Part shown: one piece after another, positions 41,565-49,618 of the stretch
How the letters are laid out: every line of letters starts with the position of its first letter
How positions within the stretch are numbered: the first letter of the stretch is position 1
NCBI GenBank assembly: GCA_024638645.1
Contig: JAHEJX010000015.1
Span: forward strand, 1-52,343
Reading direction: 5' to 3'
Origin: Actinomycetes bacterium
GTDB lineage: Bacteria > Actinomycetota > Acidimicrobiia > Spongiisociales > UBA5794
Length of the DNA stretch: 52,343 nt
The notes under the pieces: model-generated
Databases searched by the model: none
Seen by the model: the letters and a program-made list of their open reading frames with translations, nothing else
What the model was told of the DNA's origin: nothing
Position numbers and translations under genes: made by a program

Positions 41565-42751
41565 ACCAGGGTCCCCTGTCGGGAATCCGCGTGATCGAAC
41601 TGTCGCGCTATATCGCCGCTCCAGTCGCCGGCAAGGCCCTTGGCGAGATGGGTGCGGACGTCGTCAAGGTTGAGGACCCCGTCCGCGGCGATCCGATGCG
41701 CTACTGGCAGTCAGGAGAGCGGCCGTACAGCCCGCAGTTCGCCGCATACAACCGCAACAAGCGAGGGATCACCCTCGACCTCAAGACCGCTCGAGGCGCC
41801 GATGCGCTGCGGCGCCTCGCCGCCACGGCGGACGTGCTGCTGGAGAACTTCCGGCCAGGAGTGATGGATCGGCTGGGTCTGGACTACACGTCGCTGGCCG
41901 CCGCCAACCCGCGGCTCGTCTACTGCGCAATCACCGGATTCGGCGCCGATGGACCGTATGCGGATCGCCCCGCCTACGACACGGTGATCTCCGCAATGGG
42001 CGGCATGTACAGCCAGATACTCGATACGGACCAGCCACAGCCGGTAGGACCGGCATTCTCCGACCTGCTCGCCGGAGCGTTTGCTGTGCAGGGCATCCTG
42101 GCCGCGCTGTTTGCAAGAGAACGCACTGGAAGGGGCCAGTTCGTCGACGCTGCGATGCTGCGGGCTGTTCTCGGGTTCCTGGTCGAGCCCGGAACAAGCT
42201 TCCTCGACATGGGCGAAGTCACGGTGCCCAACACCAGGCAACGCCGTGCCCAGGCCTACGGTGCGATCGCGGCGGACGGGCTGCCGTTCGTCGTCCACAT
42301 GTCTGTGCCTCAGAAGTTCTGGGTGGCTGTGACAGACGCCATTGGGCGTCCGGAGTTACGCGAAGATCCGCGTTTCGAAGATCGCGACGCCCGCCATGAC
42401 AATTACCACGAGCTCGACGCGATCCTGAAGGATGCGCTGGCGAAAAAACCACGCCACGAGTGGTTCGAGATTCTCTCCGCAGCCGACGTCCCCCACGGTC
42501 CGATCCACGGATTCGACACCGTCTTCGCCGACCCTCAGGTGGAACACCTCGGCATCGTCACCACGGTCGACATGCCGGACGGCCAGCCGCCGTATAACCA
42601 AGTGGGGACCCCTATTGCTCTGAGCGACACCCCAGTCGAGGTGCGGCATAGGGCGCCGACTCTCGGCGAGCACACAGCCGAGGTGTTGACCGAAACCGGC
42701 TTCACCGCAGAAGAGATTGCAGGACTGGCGAATGACAGCGAGGAGGCCTAG
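41561..42751 (+). CDS. Family III CoA-transferase (CaiB/BaiF type)
   Basis: 396 residues. PLSGIRVIELSRYIAAPVAG at the N-terminus, LGEMGADVVKVEDPVRGD, YNRNKRGITLDL and ENFRPGVMDRLGLDY are signatures; the catalytic Asp is at about 140 in DRPAYDTVISAMGG. The enzyme moves CoA between carboxylic acids without a covalent CoA-enzyme thioester of the class I type. It would activate an acid of the pathway. The GTG start overlaps the OsmC stop, and its TAG shares a base with the GTG of the amidohydrolase. Confidence 0.93.
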   Translation: MNQGPLSGIRVIELSRYIAAPVAGKALGEMGADVVKVEDPVRGDPMRYWQSGERPYSPQFAAYNRNKRGITLDLKTARGADALRRLAATADVLLENFRPGVMDRLGLDYTSLAAANPRLVYCAITGFGADGPYADRPAYDTVISAMGGMYSQILDTDQPQPVGPAFSDLLAGAFAVQGILAALFARERTGRGQFVDAAMLRAVLGFLVEPGTSFLDMGEVTVPNTRQRRAQAYGAIAADGLPFVVHMSVPQKFWVAVTDAIGRPELREDPRFEDRDARHDNYHELDAILKDALAKKPRHEWFEILSAADVPHGPIHGFDTVFADPQVEHLGIVTTVDMPDGQPPYNQVGTPIALSDTPVEVRHRAPTLGEHTAEVLTETGFTAEEIAGLANDSEEA

Positions 42752-43632
42752 TGGACCTGACGGGCATCGAAGCCATCGACATCCACACCCATCCACAGAC
42801 CGAAGAGTTCCTTGCCGCAATGGGAGCCAGGCGCCGGCAAATGGGCGAGCACTTCAAGAGCGATCGCACTCCGGTCTCATTCGCCCAGCAGGCCGAACTG
42901 TTTCGAGAAAAGTCGATGCTGGCGGTGTTGTGTAACTCAGACGATGAGACGATCTCGGGCGTGCCGCCGGCTCCAAACGACCTGATCGGCGAGGCGGCTG
43001 CAGATCACCCGGACGTCTTCATCCCTTTCGCCGGCATCGATCCCTGGAAGGGCGAAGACGCCATTGCTGAGATCAGACGGTGCCACGACAAGTTCGCCAT
43101 CAAGGGCATCGGCGAGCTCAACCCGACTCGCCAGAAGTTCTATCCAAACGACGAGCGGCTCTACCCGATATGGGAAGTGTGCGCCGAACTTGGGCTCGTT
43201 GTGATGTTCCACATCGGCTATCCAGGGGCCGGCGCCGGTCGGCCGGGAGGCATGGGCTACAAGCTGGACAACATCCGTCCCCTGCACCTCGACGCGATGG
43301 CCGCCGACTTCCCGGAGTTGAATGTCATCGCAGCCCATCCCGGCTGGCCGTTCCACCACGAGAACATCGCGGCCTGCTGGCACAAGGCCAACTACTGGAT
43401 CGACTTGTCTGGGTTCGCACCCCGCTACTGGCCCCCAGAGGTCATCCACTACGCCAACTCCTTGATCCAGGACCGGGTCCTTTTTGGCACAGACTGGCCG
43501 GTGGTCGGCATCGACCGCTGGCTCGACGAATTCGCTGAGATCGACTTCAAGCCGCACGTGCGGCGCAAGATCATGCTGGAGAATGCCGCCCGGCTGCTCG
43601 GCTTCGACCAAAAAGCCCTTGCGTCCAGCTAG
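42751..43632 (+). CDS. Amidohydrolase_2 (ACMSD-like metal-dependent hydrolase/decarboxylase)
   Basis: 293 residues, GTG start. Metal-site segments: AIDIHTHP (His12, His14), VMFHIGYPG, NVIAAHPGWPFHHEN and LFGTDWPVVG (Asp). The layout fits the amino-carboxymuconate-semialdehyde decarboxylase/resorcylate decarboxylase group, which remove CO2 from ring-cleavage products or aromatic acids. It ends the divergent plus-strand operon. Decarboxylase rather than hydrolase is inferred from family and setting. Confidence 0.88.
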   Translation: MDLTGIEAIDIHTHPQTEEFLAAMGARRRQMGEHFKSDRTPVSFAQQAELFREKSMLAVLCNSDDETISGVPPAPNDLIGEAAADHPDVFIPFAGIDPWKGEDAIAEIRRCHDKFAIKGIGELNPTRQKFYPNDERLYPIWEVCAELGLVVMFHIGYPGAGAGRPGGMGYKLDNIRPLHLDAMAADFPELNVIAAHPGWPFHHENIAACWHKANYWIDLSGFAPRYWPPEVIHYANSLIQDRVLFGTDWPVVGIDRWLDEFAEIDFKPHVRRKIMLENAARLLGFDQKALASS

Positions 43633-43702
43633 GCAACGGCCACCACGAGCTCTCCGCTCGGGAGAAGTGATCGACCAGAAATAGCACCTCTCTCGCTACT
43701 AG

Positions 43703-43732
43703 TTGATTCCAATTTTCGTTGCGGAGTAGTGT
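43703..43732 (+). promoter_or_regulatory. Predicted promoter of the SsuBCA-like transporter operon
   Basis: TTGATT (43703-43708) and TAGTGT (43727-43732) with an 18-base spacer. The start point would fall at about 43740, exactly at the left end of the palindromic operator. Confidence 0.5.
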
Positions 43733-43739
43733 CAAGCCA

Positions 43740-43753
43740 TGCAATCGATTGCA
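43740..43753. promoter_or_regulatory. LacI-type operator palindrome, copy 1
   Basis: Perfect 14-base palindrome TGCAATCGATTGCA with the central CG usual for LacI-family sites. It overlaps the predicted transcription start and lies 14 bases before the ATPase ATG, a repressing position. A one-base variant lies upstream of the EamA gene. Confidence 0.65.
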
Positions 43754-43767
43754 GTGGGCGCCACATC

Positions 43768-44589
43768 ATGAGTTCTGGTGACGGTAAGCCGCCACTGATC
43801 GTCGCCGAAAATCTCACTTGCGGTTACGAGCTGGAGCGGGAGCGGAAGCTGCTCACCGCACTTACCGGCATCTCCTTGACGGTTGACGAGGGTGAATTCC
43901 TGGTGCTTGTCGGACCATCCGGCTGCGGCAAAACGACCTTCATCAACGTAGTGGCCGGCATCATCAAGCCGTGGGAAGGGACGATCACCTTCGACGGAAA
44001 GCCCATCGTCGGCACCGGTTCTGATCGTGCGATGGTTTTCCAGGATTACGCCATCCTTCCCTGGCGAACCGTCGAACAGAACGTGTTGCTCCCTTTCGAG
44101 CTCCGTGACTTGAACGTTTCCAAGGAAGAAGCGAAGCAAAGAGCCCACAAGATCATCGATGACGTAGGTCTCGCCGGGTTCGAGAACTCTTTTCCGCACG
44201 AGCTGTCCGGTGGCATGAAGCAGCGGGTGGGAATCGCTCGGGCCATGGTCACCCAGCCCCGCGTGCTGCTGGCAGATGAGCCCTTCGGTGCACTTGATGC
44301 CATGACGAGGGAGGTGCTGCAGCGGCAGCTGGAAACCCTCGTAATGGAGTCGAAACAGACTGTGATTTTCATCACCCACAGCATCGACGAGGCCATCGCT
44401 TTGGGTGACCGAATTGCCGTCATCTCGAATCGGCCAGGACGCATTCGTGAGATCGTCTCCGTCGATATGGACCGCCCCAGACTCGCCGAAGGCGAGCTCA
44501 CCGGCCATCCGGACTACGGCAAGCTCAGGGAACACCTGTGGGATCTCGTCAAAGACGAAGCCCTTGGCGCGAAGGTTGACGCTGCATGA
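43768..44589 (+). CDS. ABC transporter ATP-binding protein (SsuB/TauB/nitrate type)
   Basis: 273 residues from the ATG at 43768; the frame reaches 43729 but that would cover the operator. Walker A VGPSGCGKTT (about 49-57), Q-loop VFQDYAILPWR, signature LSGGMKQRVGIARAM and Walker B VLLADEPFGALDAMTRE are intact; the DYAxLPW motif is typical of sulfonate, taurine and nitrate importers. The stop overlaps the permease ATG (ATGA). With the permease and NMT1-like receptor it forms a complete importer. The substrate is unknown. Confidence 0.93.
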   Translation: MSSGDGKPPLIVAENLTCGYELERERKLLTALTGISLTVDEGEFLVLVGPSGCGKTTFINVVAGIIKPWEGTITFDGKPIVGTGSDRAMVFQDYAILPWRTVEQNVLLPFELRDLNVSKEEAKQRAHKIIDDVGLAGFENSFPHELSGGMKQRVGIARAMVTQPRVLLADEPFGALDAMTREVLQRQLETLVMESKQTVIFITHSIDEAIALGDRIAVISNRPGRIREIVSVDMDRPRLAEGELTGHPDYGKLREHLWDLVKDEALGAKVDAA

Positions 44590-45539
44590 CGAAAGAGCAA
44601 GTGAGATTCCCGGTCGATGCCGGCACCGAGGACTACACGGACGAACCCGGCCGCATCCAGGATGCCAAGTGGACCGCTGCCAGGGTTTGGCGGAAGTCGC
44701 GTTTCGCAATCATCACCATCATCAACCTGACTGTGTTCTTCATCGCGTGGGAGCTCATTGCACGCTTCGGACCTTTCAACCAGCTCGTGTTCCCCACATT
44801 CAGCGACACGATGAATTCGTTCAAGATCGGCTGGTTCGGCGGAGGCAACCTCGAAGGCTTCAACAACCGACTCCTCGCCGACTTTGTGATCGTCCAGAAC
44901 TTCATGGAGTCACTCAAGCTCTACAGCATCAGCATGGTGATCTCGATCGGGCTTGGGATTCCCATCGGCCTGATGATGGGCGCCAGCAAGTGGGTCGACG
45001 CCATCCTCAGCCCGTATGTGTGGACGCTCTCCTCGCTGCCGAGAATCGCCATCTACCCAATCCTCGTGATGATGATCGGCATTGCCGGGAGCTGGTCGTT
45101 CTTCGGCATCATCACGCTCGAAGACCCGATTCAGTACTGGGTGGTGATCCTGACGGCAATCTTCCCTGTGATCATCAACACGTGGGCCGGCGTCAAGACC
45201 ACTGAGCAGTCGCTGATCAATGCCGCCAAGGTCTTTGGTGCCAGTCGCACCCAGCTCTATCTCAAGGTCGTGCTGCCGTACACACTGCCGTTCGTTGTCA
45301 CCGGCATCCAGCTGAGCCTCAGCCGAGGCCTGATTGGAGTCGTACTGGCCGAGTTCTTGACTGGCGCCCAAAGGCTGGGCGGCGTCGGATGGCTCATCTT
45401 CAGATCCGCGGCTGTGTTCAATGCTCCGCTCACGTATGCGGCGCTCTTGAGCTTGGCCATTTTTGCTCTGGTTCTCGTCCAGGGAACCAGAGCGATGGAA
45501 GCAAGGATCGCACCGTGGAGACAACAGACGAAGGCCTGA
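44586..45539 (+). CDS. ABC transporter permease (SsuC/TauC type)
   Basis: 317-residue inner-membrane permease with about six helices. LTVFFIAWELIARFGPFNQL is the first segment; SLPRIAIYPILVMMIGIAG and the coupling loop INAAKVFGASRTQLYLKVV then LPYTLPFVVTGIQLS are typical of the family. It has a charged N-terminal extension of about 35 residues. It overlaps the ATPase gene by four bases and precedes the receptor gene by 23 bases. Confidence 0.92.
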   Translation: MTKEQVRFPVDAGTEDYTDEPGRIQDAKWTAARVWRKSRFAIITIINLTVFFIAWELIARFGPFNQLVFPTFSDTMNSFKIGWFGGGNLEGFNNRLLADFVIVQNFMESLKLYSISMVISIGLGIPIGLMMGASKWVDAILSPYVWTLSSLPRIAIYPILVMMIGIAGSWSFFGIITLEDPIQYWVVILTAIFPVIINTWAGVKTTEQSLINAAKVFGASRTQLYLKVVLPYTLPFVVTGIQLSLSRGLIGVVLAEFLTGAQRLGGVGWLIFRSAAVFNAPLTYAALLSLAIFALVLVQGTRAMEARIAPWRQQTKA

Positions 45540-45562
45540 AAAGGCAGATAGGAAGGCAACTC

Positions 45563-46729
45563 ATGGTGATCAGAGAGACGGACCGAGGCGAGCCGCGGGA
45601 GATATCGCGTCGTCGCTTCATCACTGTTGCTGGAGCCGGCGTCGCCGGCGGCCTCATCATGGTCGCATGCGGTGATGACGCGGATCCAACGACGACTACA
45701 GCAGCACCGGGCACGGACGCGCCGGGCACGGATGCGCCTATGGCCACGCCCATGTCGACGCTCTCGAGCGTCAACTTCGACTTCAACACGCCGAATGTCA
45801 GCCTCCAGGCTCCTTATTGGATTGGGCAGACGAAAGGCTTCTTCGCAGAAGTCGGCATCGAGCAGCTCAACATCACCTCGAGCGACGACTGGGTGCCGCC
45901 AATGGCATCGGGCTCGCTCGACGTCTCACTTGGAGACGCAACGGTGTTGTTCGGCGCCGAAGACGCTTCAGTGCAGCTCGGTGAGCCAATCGGAATGCGC
46001 ATGGTCGGCATCAACCTGGGGGCGCAGCCTCTGGTGATGATCGCCAACGAGGGCATCACGCAGGACAACATCGCCGGCAAGGTCGTTGGCGGCGCCAGAG
46101 AAGGCACCACGAACGAAGCGCTTGCGAAGTTCCTCCTGAGCGAGATCGGAATCGACTGGGAGAACGACGTCGACTTCCGCACATTGACCGGCGGCTCCAA
46201 CGACTGGGTCACGGCAATGCTGAGCGGCCAGGTCGACGCCACGATCGCCTTCCCCCGGCACATTGCATTGGCAGAGGAAGCTGGCGGTAGCGCTCTCTTC
46301 GTCGGCCAGCGGCAAGACCCGCAAGCCGGGTTTGCGGTCCGGCAAGCGACGATGCAGGAGCACCCGGACTTCGTGGCGGCATGGTGCTACGCCTACATCA
46401 AGTCGCAGCAATGGTGCAAGGACCCCGACAACTGGGTGGAGATGCGCGAGATCATGGTCAACGAGCACGGCCTCGATTACCCGGACAACACGTTCGCGGT
46501 ACTCGACATCGACACCGGCATCATGACCCAGGAGCTCGGCTTCGATCCGGCCTTGATGGACGGTTGGATGGAGTTCATGACCCCGCTCGACGAGTCCTTG
46601 TACGAGGGGCTCCCCTGGCGGAACTACGTGGACGTCTCCGGACTCCATGCCGCCCAGGATGCTCTCGGCATCGCGATGAATCCGGCGGCGGACCTGTCGA
46701 GCGGCACGACGCTGCTCGGCAACTTCTAG
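45563..46729 (+). CDS. ABC transporter substrate-binding lipoprotein (NMT1/SsuA-like), Tat signal
   Basis: 388 residues from the ATG at 45563 with AGGAAGG upstream; a longer frame from 45389 only overlaps the permease. The signal has both a twin-arginine motif (SRRRFITVAGAGVAGG) and a lipobox (IMVAC), then a Thr/Ala/Pro linker. The NMT1/THI5-like domain includes ASGSLDVSLGDATVLFGAED and GGAREGTTNEALAKFLL. Family members carry sulfonates, nitrate, pyrimidines or aromatic anions. The ligand is not readable from sequence. A strong terminator follows. Confidence 0.9.
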   Translation: MVIRETDRGEPREISRRRFITVAGAGVAGGLIMVACGDDADPTTTTAAPGTDAPGTDAPMATPMSTLSSVNFDFNTPNVSLQAPYWIGQTKGFFAEVGIEQLNITSSDDWVPPMASGSLDVSLGDATVLFGAEDASVQLGEPIGMRMVGINLGAQPLVMIANEGITQDNIAGKVVGGAREGTTNEALAKFLLSEIGIDWENDVDFRTLTGGSNDWVTAMLSGQVDATIAFPRHIALAEEAGGSALFVGQRQDPQAGFAVRQATMQEHPDFVAAWCYAYIKSQQWCKDPDNWVEMREIMVNEHGLDYPDNTFAVLDIDTGIMTQELGFDPALMDGWMEFMTPLDESLYEGLPWRNYVDVSGLHAAQDALGIAMNPAADLSSGTTLLGNF

Positions 46730-46747
46730 ACCAACCCATCCGCGAAC

Positions 46748-46778
46748 AAGGAGGGGCCTGCGATGCAGGCCCCTCCTT
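46748..46778. terminator. Bidirectional rho-independent terminator
   Basis: 14-bp perfect stem AAGGAGGGGCCTGC with its complement around a GAT loop, followed on the plus strand by AGATTTT. It serves the transporter operon and, from the other side, the convergent EamA gene. Confidence 0.88.
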
Positions 46779-46787
46779 AGATTTTGG

Positions 46788-47663
46788 CTAGACGCGGCCC
46801 GTCCAGACAACCAGCAGCGAACCTCCCAGGACGGCGATCATGCCGAGCACCAGCGTCGGTGTTACACGCTCCATATCGGTCCCGATTACGAATGGTGCGG
46901 TGAAGACGACGACCGGCGTTGCCAGTTGCATGAGGGTGATGGCGACGGTCACTTCGATGAGATCCCAGGCCTGCCACTGCGCCGCGATTGCTCCGGCAGC
47001 GAGGAGCGAGCTCAGCAGTATCCACTTGCGGGCATCCGGCGGCACCCGCAGCTTGTGGCGACGGACGACCATCATCACTGCGTAGATGGCCGCCGCGCTG
47101 GCGAGAGCGAGAGTCACGCCGATCAGCGCGACGTCGAGACCCTCGAGCCCCCACCGCACCAGCAACGGCGCAGTTCCCCAGCAGAAGGCGGAGCCGAGGC
47201 CGAACCATGGCACTGCGCTGAGCAGGCCATCCGCGCTCTCGTTGCGTTGTGCCATCACCGCTACTCCGGTGGCGGCGAGCAACACCCCAACAAAGGTGAT
47301 CACGGACACCGGCTCGTCGAGAAAGATCGCTGCCGCAATGCTCCCGATGAGCGGCGTGGCCGCAATGGCTATCCCCGTGCGACTGGCCCCGTCACGTTGC
47401 TGGCTGAGCGACAGCAACGTCCACCCGAAGAAGAACTGCACGGTTCCGGCCAGGGCGAACGCAAGAAAGGCCCACGCCGGCGCTTCGCCGATGACCCCCG
47501 TGTCCTGCGTGACGAAAGAGCCGGTTCCCACGGCGACGACTGCTATCAGGAGCAGAACAAAGGTGGCGCTGATGGCATCCATGAGCTGGTTGGCGCGGCG
47601 ATGAAATGCCTGGAACAGGCCGAAGCCAATACCGGCGGCAGCCGCCCACAGCACCCCACTCAT
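46788..47663 (-). CDS. EamA/DMT superfamily exporter or permease
   Basis: 291 residues from the ATG at 47663, with GAGGG eight bases before; a frame to 47753 would include the operator. Ten hydrophobic helices in two EamA halves: MSGVLWAAAAGIGFGLFQAF with TVQFFFGWTLLSLSQ in the first, and WFGLGSAFCWGTAPLLVRW with FVIGTDMERVTPTLVLGMIAVL in the second. Members move metabolites, often amino acids or cofactors, out of the cell. A LacI-type palindrome like that before the ABC importer lies 28 bases upstream, so both may be controlled together. Confidence 0.88.
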   Translation of the reverse strand: MSGVLWAAAAGIGFGLFQAFHRRANQLMDAISATFVLLLIAVVAVGTGSFVTQDTGVIGEAPAWAFLAFALAGTVQFFFGWTLLSLSQQRDGASRTGIAIAATPLIGSIAAAIFLDEPVSVITFVGVLLAATGVAVMAQRNESADGLLSAVPWFGLGSAFCWGTAPLLVRWGLEGLDVALIGVTLALASAAAIYAVMMVVRRHKLRVPPDARKWILLSSLLAAGAIAAQWQAWDLIEVTVAITLMQLATPVVVFTAPFVIGTDMERVTPTLVLGMIAVLGGSLLVVWTGRV

Positions 47664-47691
47664 GTCCCAGCCCTCGATTCGTATTACTGGC

Positions 47692-47705
47692 TGCAATCGA
47701 TTGTA
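47692..47705. promoter_or_regulatory. LacI-type operator palindrome, copy 2
   Basis: TGCAATCGATTGTA, one base from the perfect palindrome at 43740. It is 28 bases upstream of the EamA ATG and about 80 bases before the divergent secreted-protein gene, so it could control either or both. Confidence 0.55.
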
Positions 47706-47786
47706 GGAAGCGAGGGCCGGTTCCTGTTTGTCCGGCTGAGGCGGTATTCTCACGCCTGCGGGATTGTTCTAGCCGAGGTTCTCTCT

Positions 47787-48539
47787 GTGACATCTGTGCG
47801 CCCGCTATCGCCCAATCAACCAGCTGCCGAACCCCCTCGGCGGTGGATTGGCGTCCTGACTGCGATCGTCGGATCCCTAGCCGCAGCTGCCCTCCTCGGC
47901 TGGCCGGCGGCAGCGCCGCAGCAGCAACAACCCCCGCTCGTCGACGACGCTGCCCAGCCAATATCGGCGCCCGAACCCAGCTACGAATCGCCGGCCGTGG
48001 AAGTCCTCACGGGATTCGTGTCAGCCTTGAACCGCGGCGACGTCGAAGAAGCCGTCGCCTTCCTCGCTGACGACCTTCCGGAGGTGGTCGGGCTCGGCAC
48101 CGTGTCGTATCCCTATAGCCCGACCGATCCTGGACTCTGGGACGCGGGGACACTCCAGCCGGAAAACGTCGCCGGGTTTGTCAGCTTTGTGTCTGCTCTG
48201 AACGGGACGGTCGCGGTCAGCGATTGCTCCGGGTTCGCAGATGGTCCTTCGGTGGTTATCGCCTCGTGTCTGTATCAGGCCCCCGAAGGCCTTTTGAGGA
48301 GCTTGGGGATGGAAGACCAGGCGGGACGACTCTTCGGATTTGTTGTGGACGGCGAAGTGGCGGGAGTCGCGGCGAGCGGAACCTATGACTTCGGCGCGTG
48401 GGAACGGATTGAGCTCTGGGCGGCTGGAAGTGGTTCAGACGTCGTTCTGACACGGCAGGGCAACGGCTTCTCCACCGGTGCCGCCCAAGCCGTGCTGGCG
48501 GCCCTGGCCAAGATGGCGGAGCAGCCGACGCCACGGTGA
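47787..48539 (+). CDS. Membrane-anchored or secreted protein of unknown function, NTF2/SnoaL-like domain (paralogue 1)
   Basis: 250 residues from the GTG at 47787 with GAGG eight bases upstream; the open frame extends much further back, but only as the antisense of the EamA gene. A short cytoplasmic start, one hydrophobic helix (about 20-40), a Pro/Gln-rich linker and then a domain opening VEVLTGFVSALNRGD, which looks like the first helix of NTF2/SnoaL-like folds. SYPYSPTDPGLWDAG is shared with the incomplete gene at the right edge. Two Cys (SDCSGF and ASCLYQ) could pair outside the cell. No named family was recognised. Confidence 0.72.
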   Translation: MTSVRPLSPNQPAAEPPRRWIGVLTAIVGSLAAAALLGWPAAAPQQQQPPLVDDAAQPISAPEPSYESPAVEVLTGFVSALNRGDVEEAVAFLADDLPEVVGLGTVSYPYSPTDPGLWDAGTLQPENVAGFVSFVSALNGTVAVSDCSGFADGPSVVIASCLYQAPEGLLRSLGMEDQAGRLFGFVVDGEVAGVAASGTYDFGAWERIELWAAGSGSDVVLTRQGNGFSTGAAQAVLAALAKMAEQPTPR

Positions 48540-48631
48540 TACGGGCGCGATCGCCTGGCGATGGAAATCGCCAACTGCCGCCTGGCTAACCTCGACTGAA
48601 CGCGGTTCCAAGCGCGAATTCGGAGGGAAAC

Positions 48632-49618
48632 GTGGCGTTGAGCAAGGCCAAGGAGACCGCCTTCGAGAAGGTCAAAGGCCTGTGGGTGGCGATACCGACA
48701 CCATTTACTGCTGATGGCGCTCTGGACGAAGTGGCGCTGCAGGCGTCCGTCGAGCACTACATCGAAGGGCTCTCAGTTGACGGGATCTTTTGTGGTGGCG
48801 TGATGGGCGAGTTCTGGTCCATGACCGTCGCCGAGCGGCGCCGGCTGCACGGGCTGATGGCGGATGCCGTTACGGGGCGGGTGCCCCTCATGGTGCAGAC
48901 CAGCCATCACGTGTTCGAACATTGTGTCGAGCTGACCAACCATGCCGAAGAGATCGGCATCGATCTCGCAATCATCATGAACCCGTACTACCCGCCGCGA
49001 CCATCGGACGACCTGGTGCGAGCTTGGTATCACGGCATCGCCGCCCGCACATCGCAGCCGACCTTCCTCTTCAACACCGCTTACTCGGGATACTCGATCT
49101 CGCCGGCCCTGATCGAAGAGCTGTCCGACATCGACATCATCTGCGGCATCAAGAACCCCAAGCCACGCTCTCACCTGCTCGAAGTCCAGGATCGGTGTGG
49201 CGACAGAATCGTGGTCTGCGATGCTGCCGAAGAGGAATGGCTCGATCTGCACCTCAATCACGGCTTCCAGGCACTGATGTCGACCCCGGCGATCGCGCTG
49301 TTCCAGACGCCGGATTCTCGGCCGATCGCGGAATACACGTCGCTCGCTGATGAAGGACGGCTCGAAGAAGCCTGGGAGCTCCACGCCAAGTTGGATGGCC
49401 ACCGGCGGGCGTTCCAACGCTGGATGCGCGATCCGTGGCTCACCAACATGGCAGGGGCGATTCCGATCGCCCAGCTCAAGGCGTGGTTGGGGCTCATGGG
49501 CCTGCCGCAAGGCCCGGTGCGTTTGCCGCTGATTCCGTTGAGTGATGAAGAGCACGCCGAGCTGACCGCCGATCTGGACGCGCTCGGCTTGTTGGCCGGC
49601 GCCGAGGCTCCGGCCTGA
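48632..49618 (+). CDS. DapA-fold (dihydrodipicolinate synthase/NAL family) enzyme 1
   Basis: 328 residues, GTG start with GGAGGG upstream. The class I aldolase barrel is evident: GLWVAIPTPFTADGALDE at the N-terminus and Schiff-base Lys174 in IICGIKNPKP. The TTGE loop of DapA is GGVMGEFW here, and the position of the proton-relay Tyr (YNVPxRT) is Phe in FLFNTAYSGY. It is therefore not a normal lysine-pathway DapA. Pyruvate or another 2-keto acid may still form the imine. It overlaps DapA-fold gene 2 (TGATG), so the products may work together. Confidence 0.88.
   Translation: MALSKAKETAFEKVKGLWVAIPTPFTADGALDEVALQASVEHYIEGLSVDGIFCGGVMGEFWSMTVAERRRLHGLMADAVTGRVPLMVQTSHHVFEHCVELTNHAEEIGIDLAIIMNPYYPPRPSDDLVRAWYHGIAARTSQPTFLFNTAYSGYSISPALIEELSDIDIICGIKNPKPRSHLLEVQDRCGDRIVVCDAAEEEWLDLHLNHGFQALMSTPAIALFQTPDSRPIAEYTSLADEGRLEEAWELHAKLDGHRRAFQRWMRDPWLTNMAGAIPIAQLKAWLGLMGLPQGPVRLPLIPLSDEEHAELTADLDALGLLAGAEAPA

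Noticed and set aside
46926..48539. 537-codon plus-strand frame
   Set aside because: Its first about 290 codons lie antisense to the EamA gene and are Arg/Gly/Pro-rich without family features; only the part from 47787 looks like a protein.
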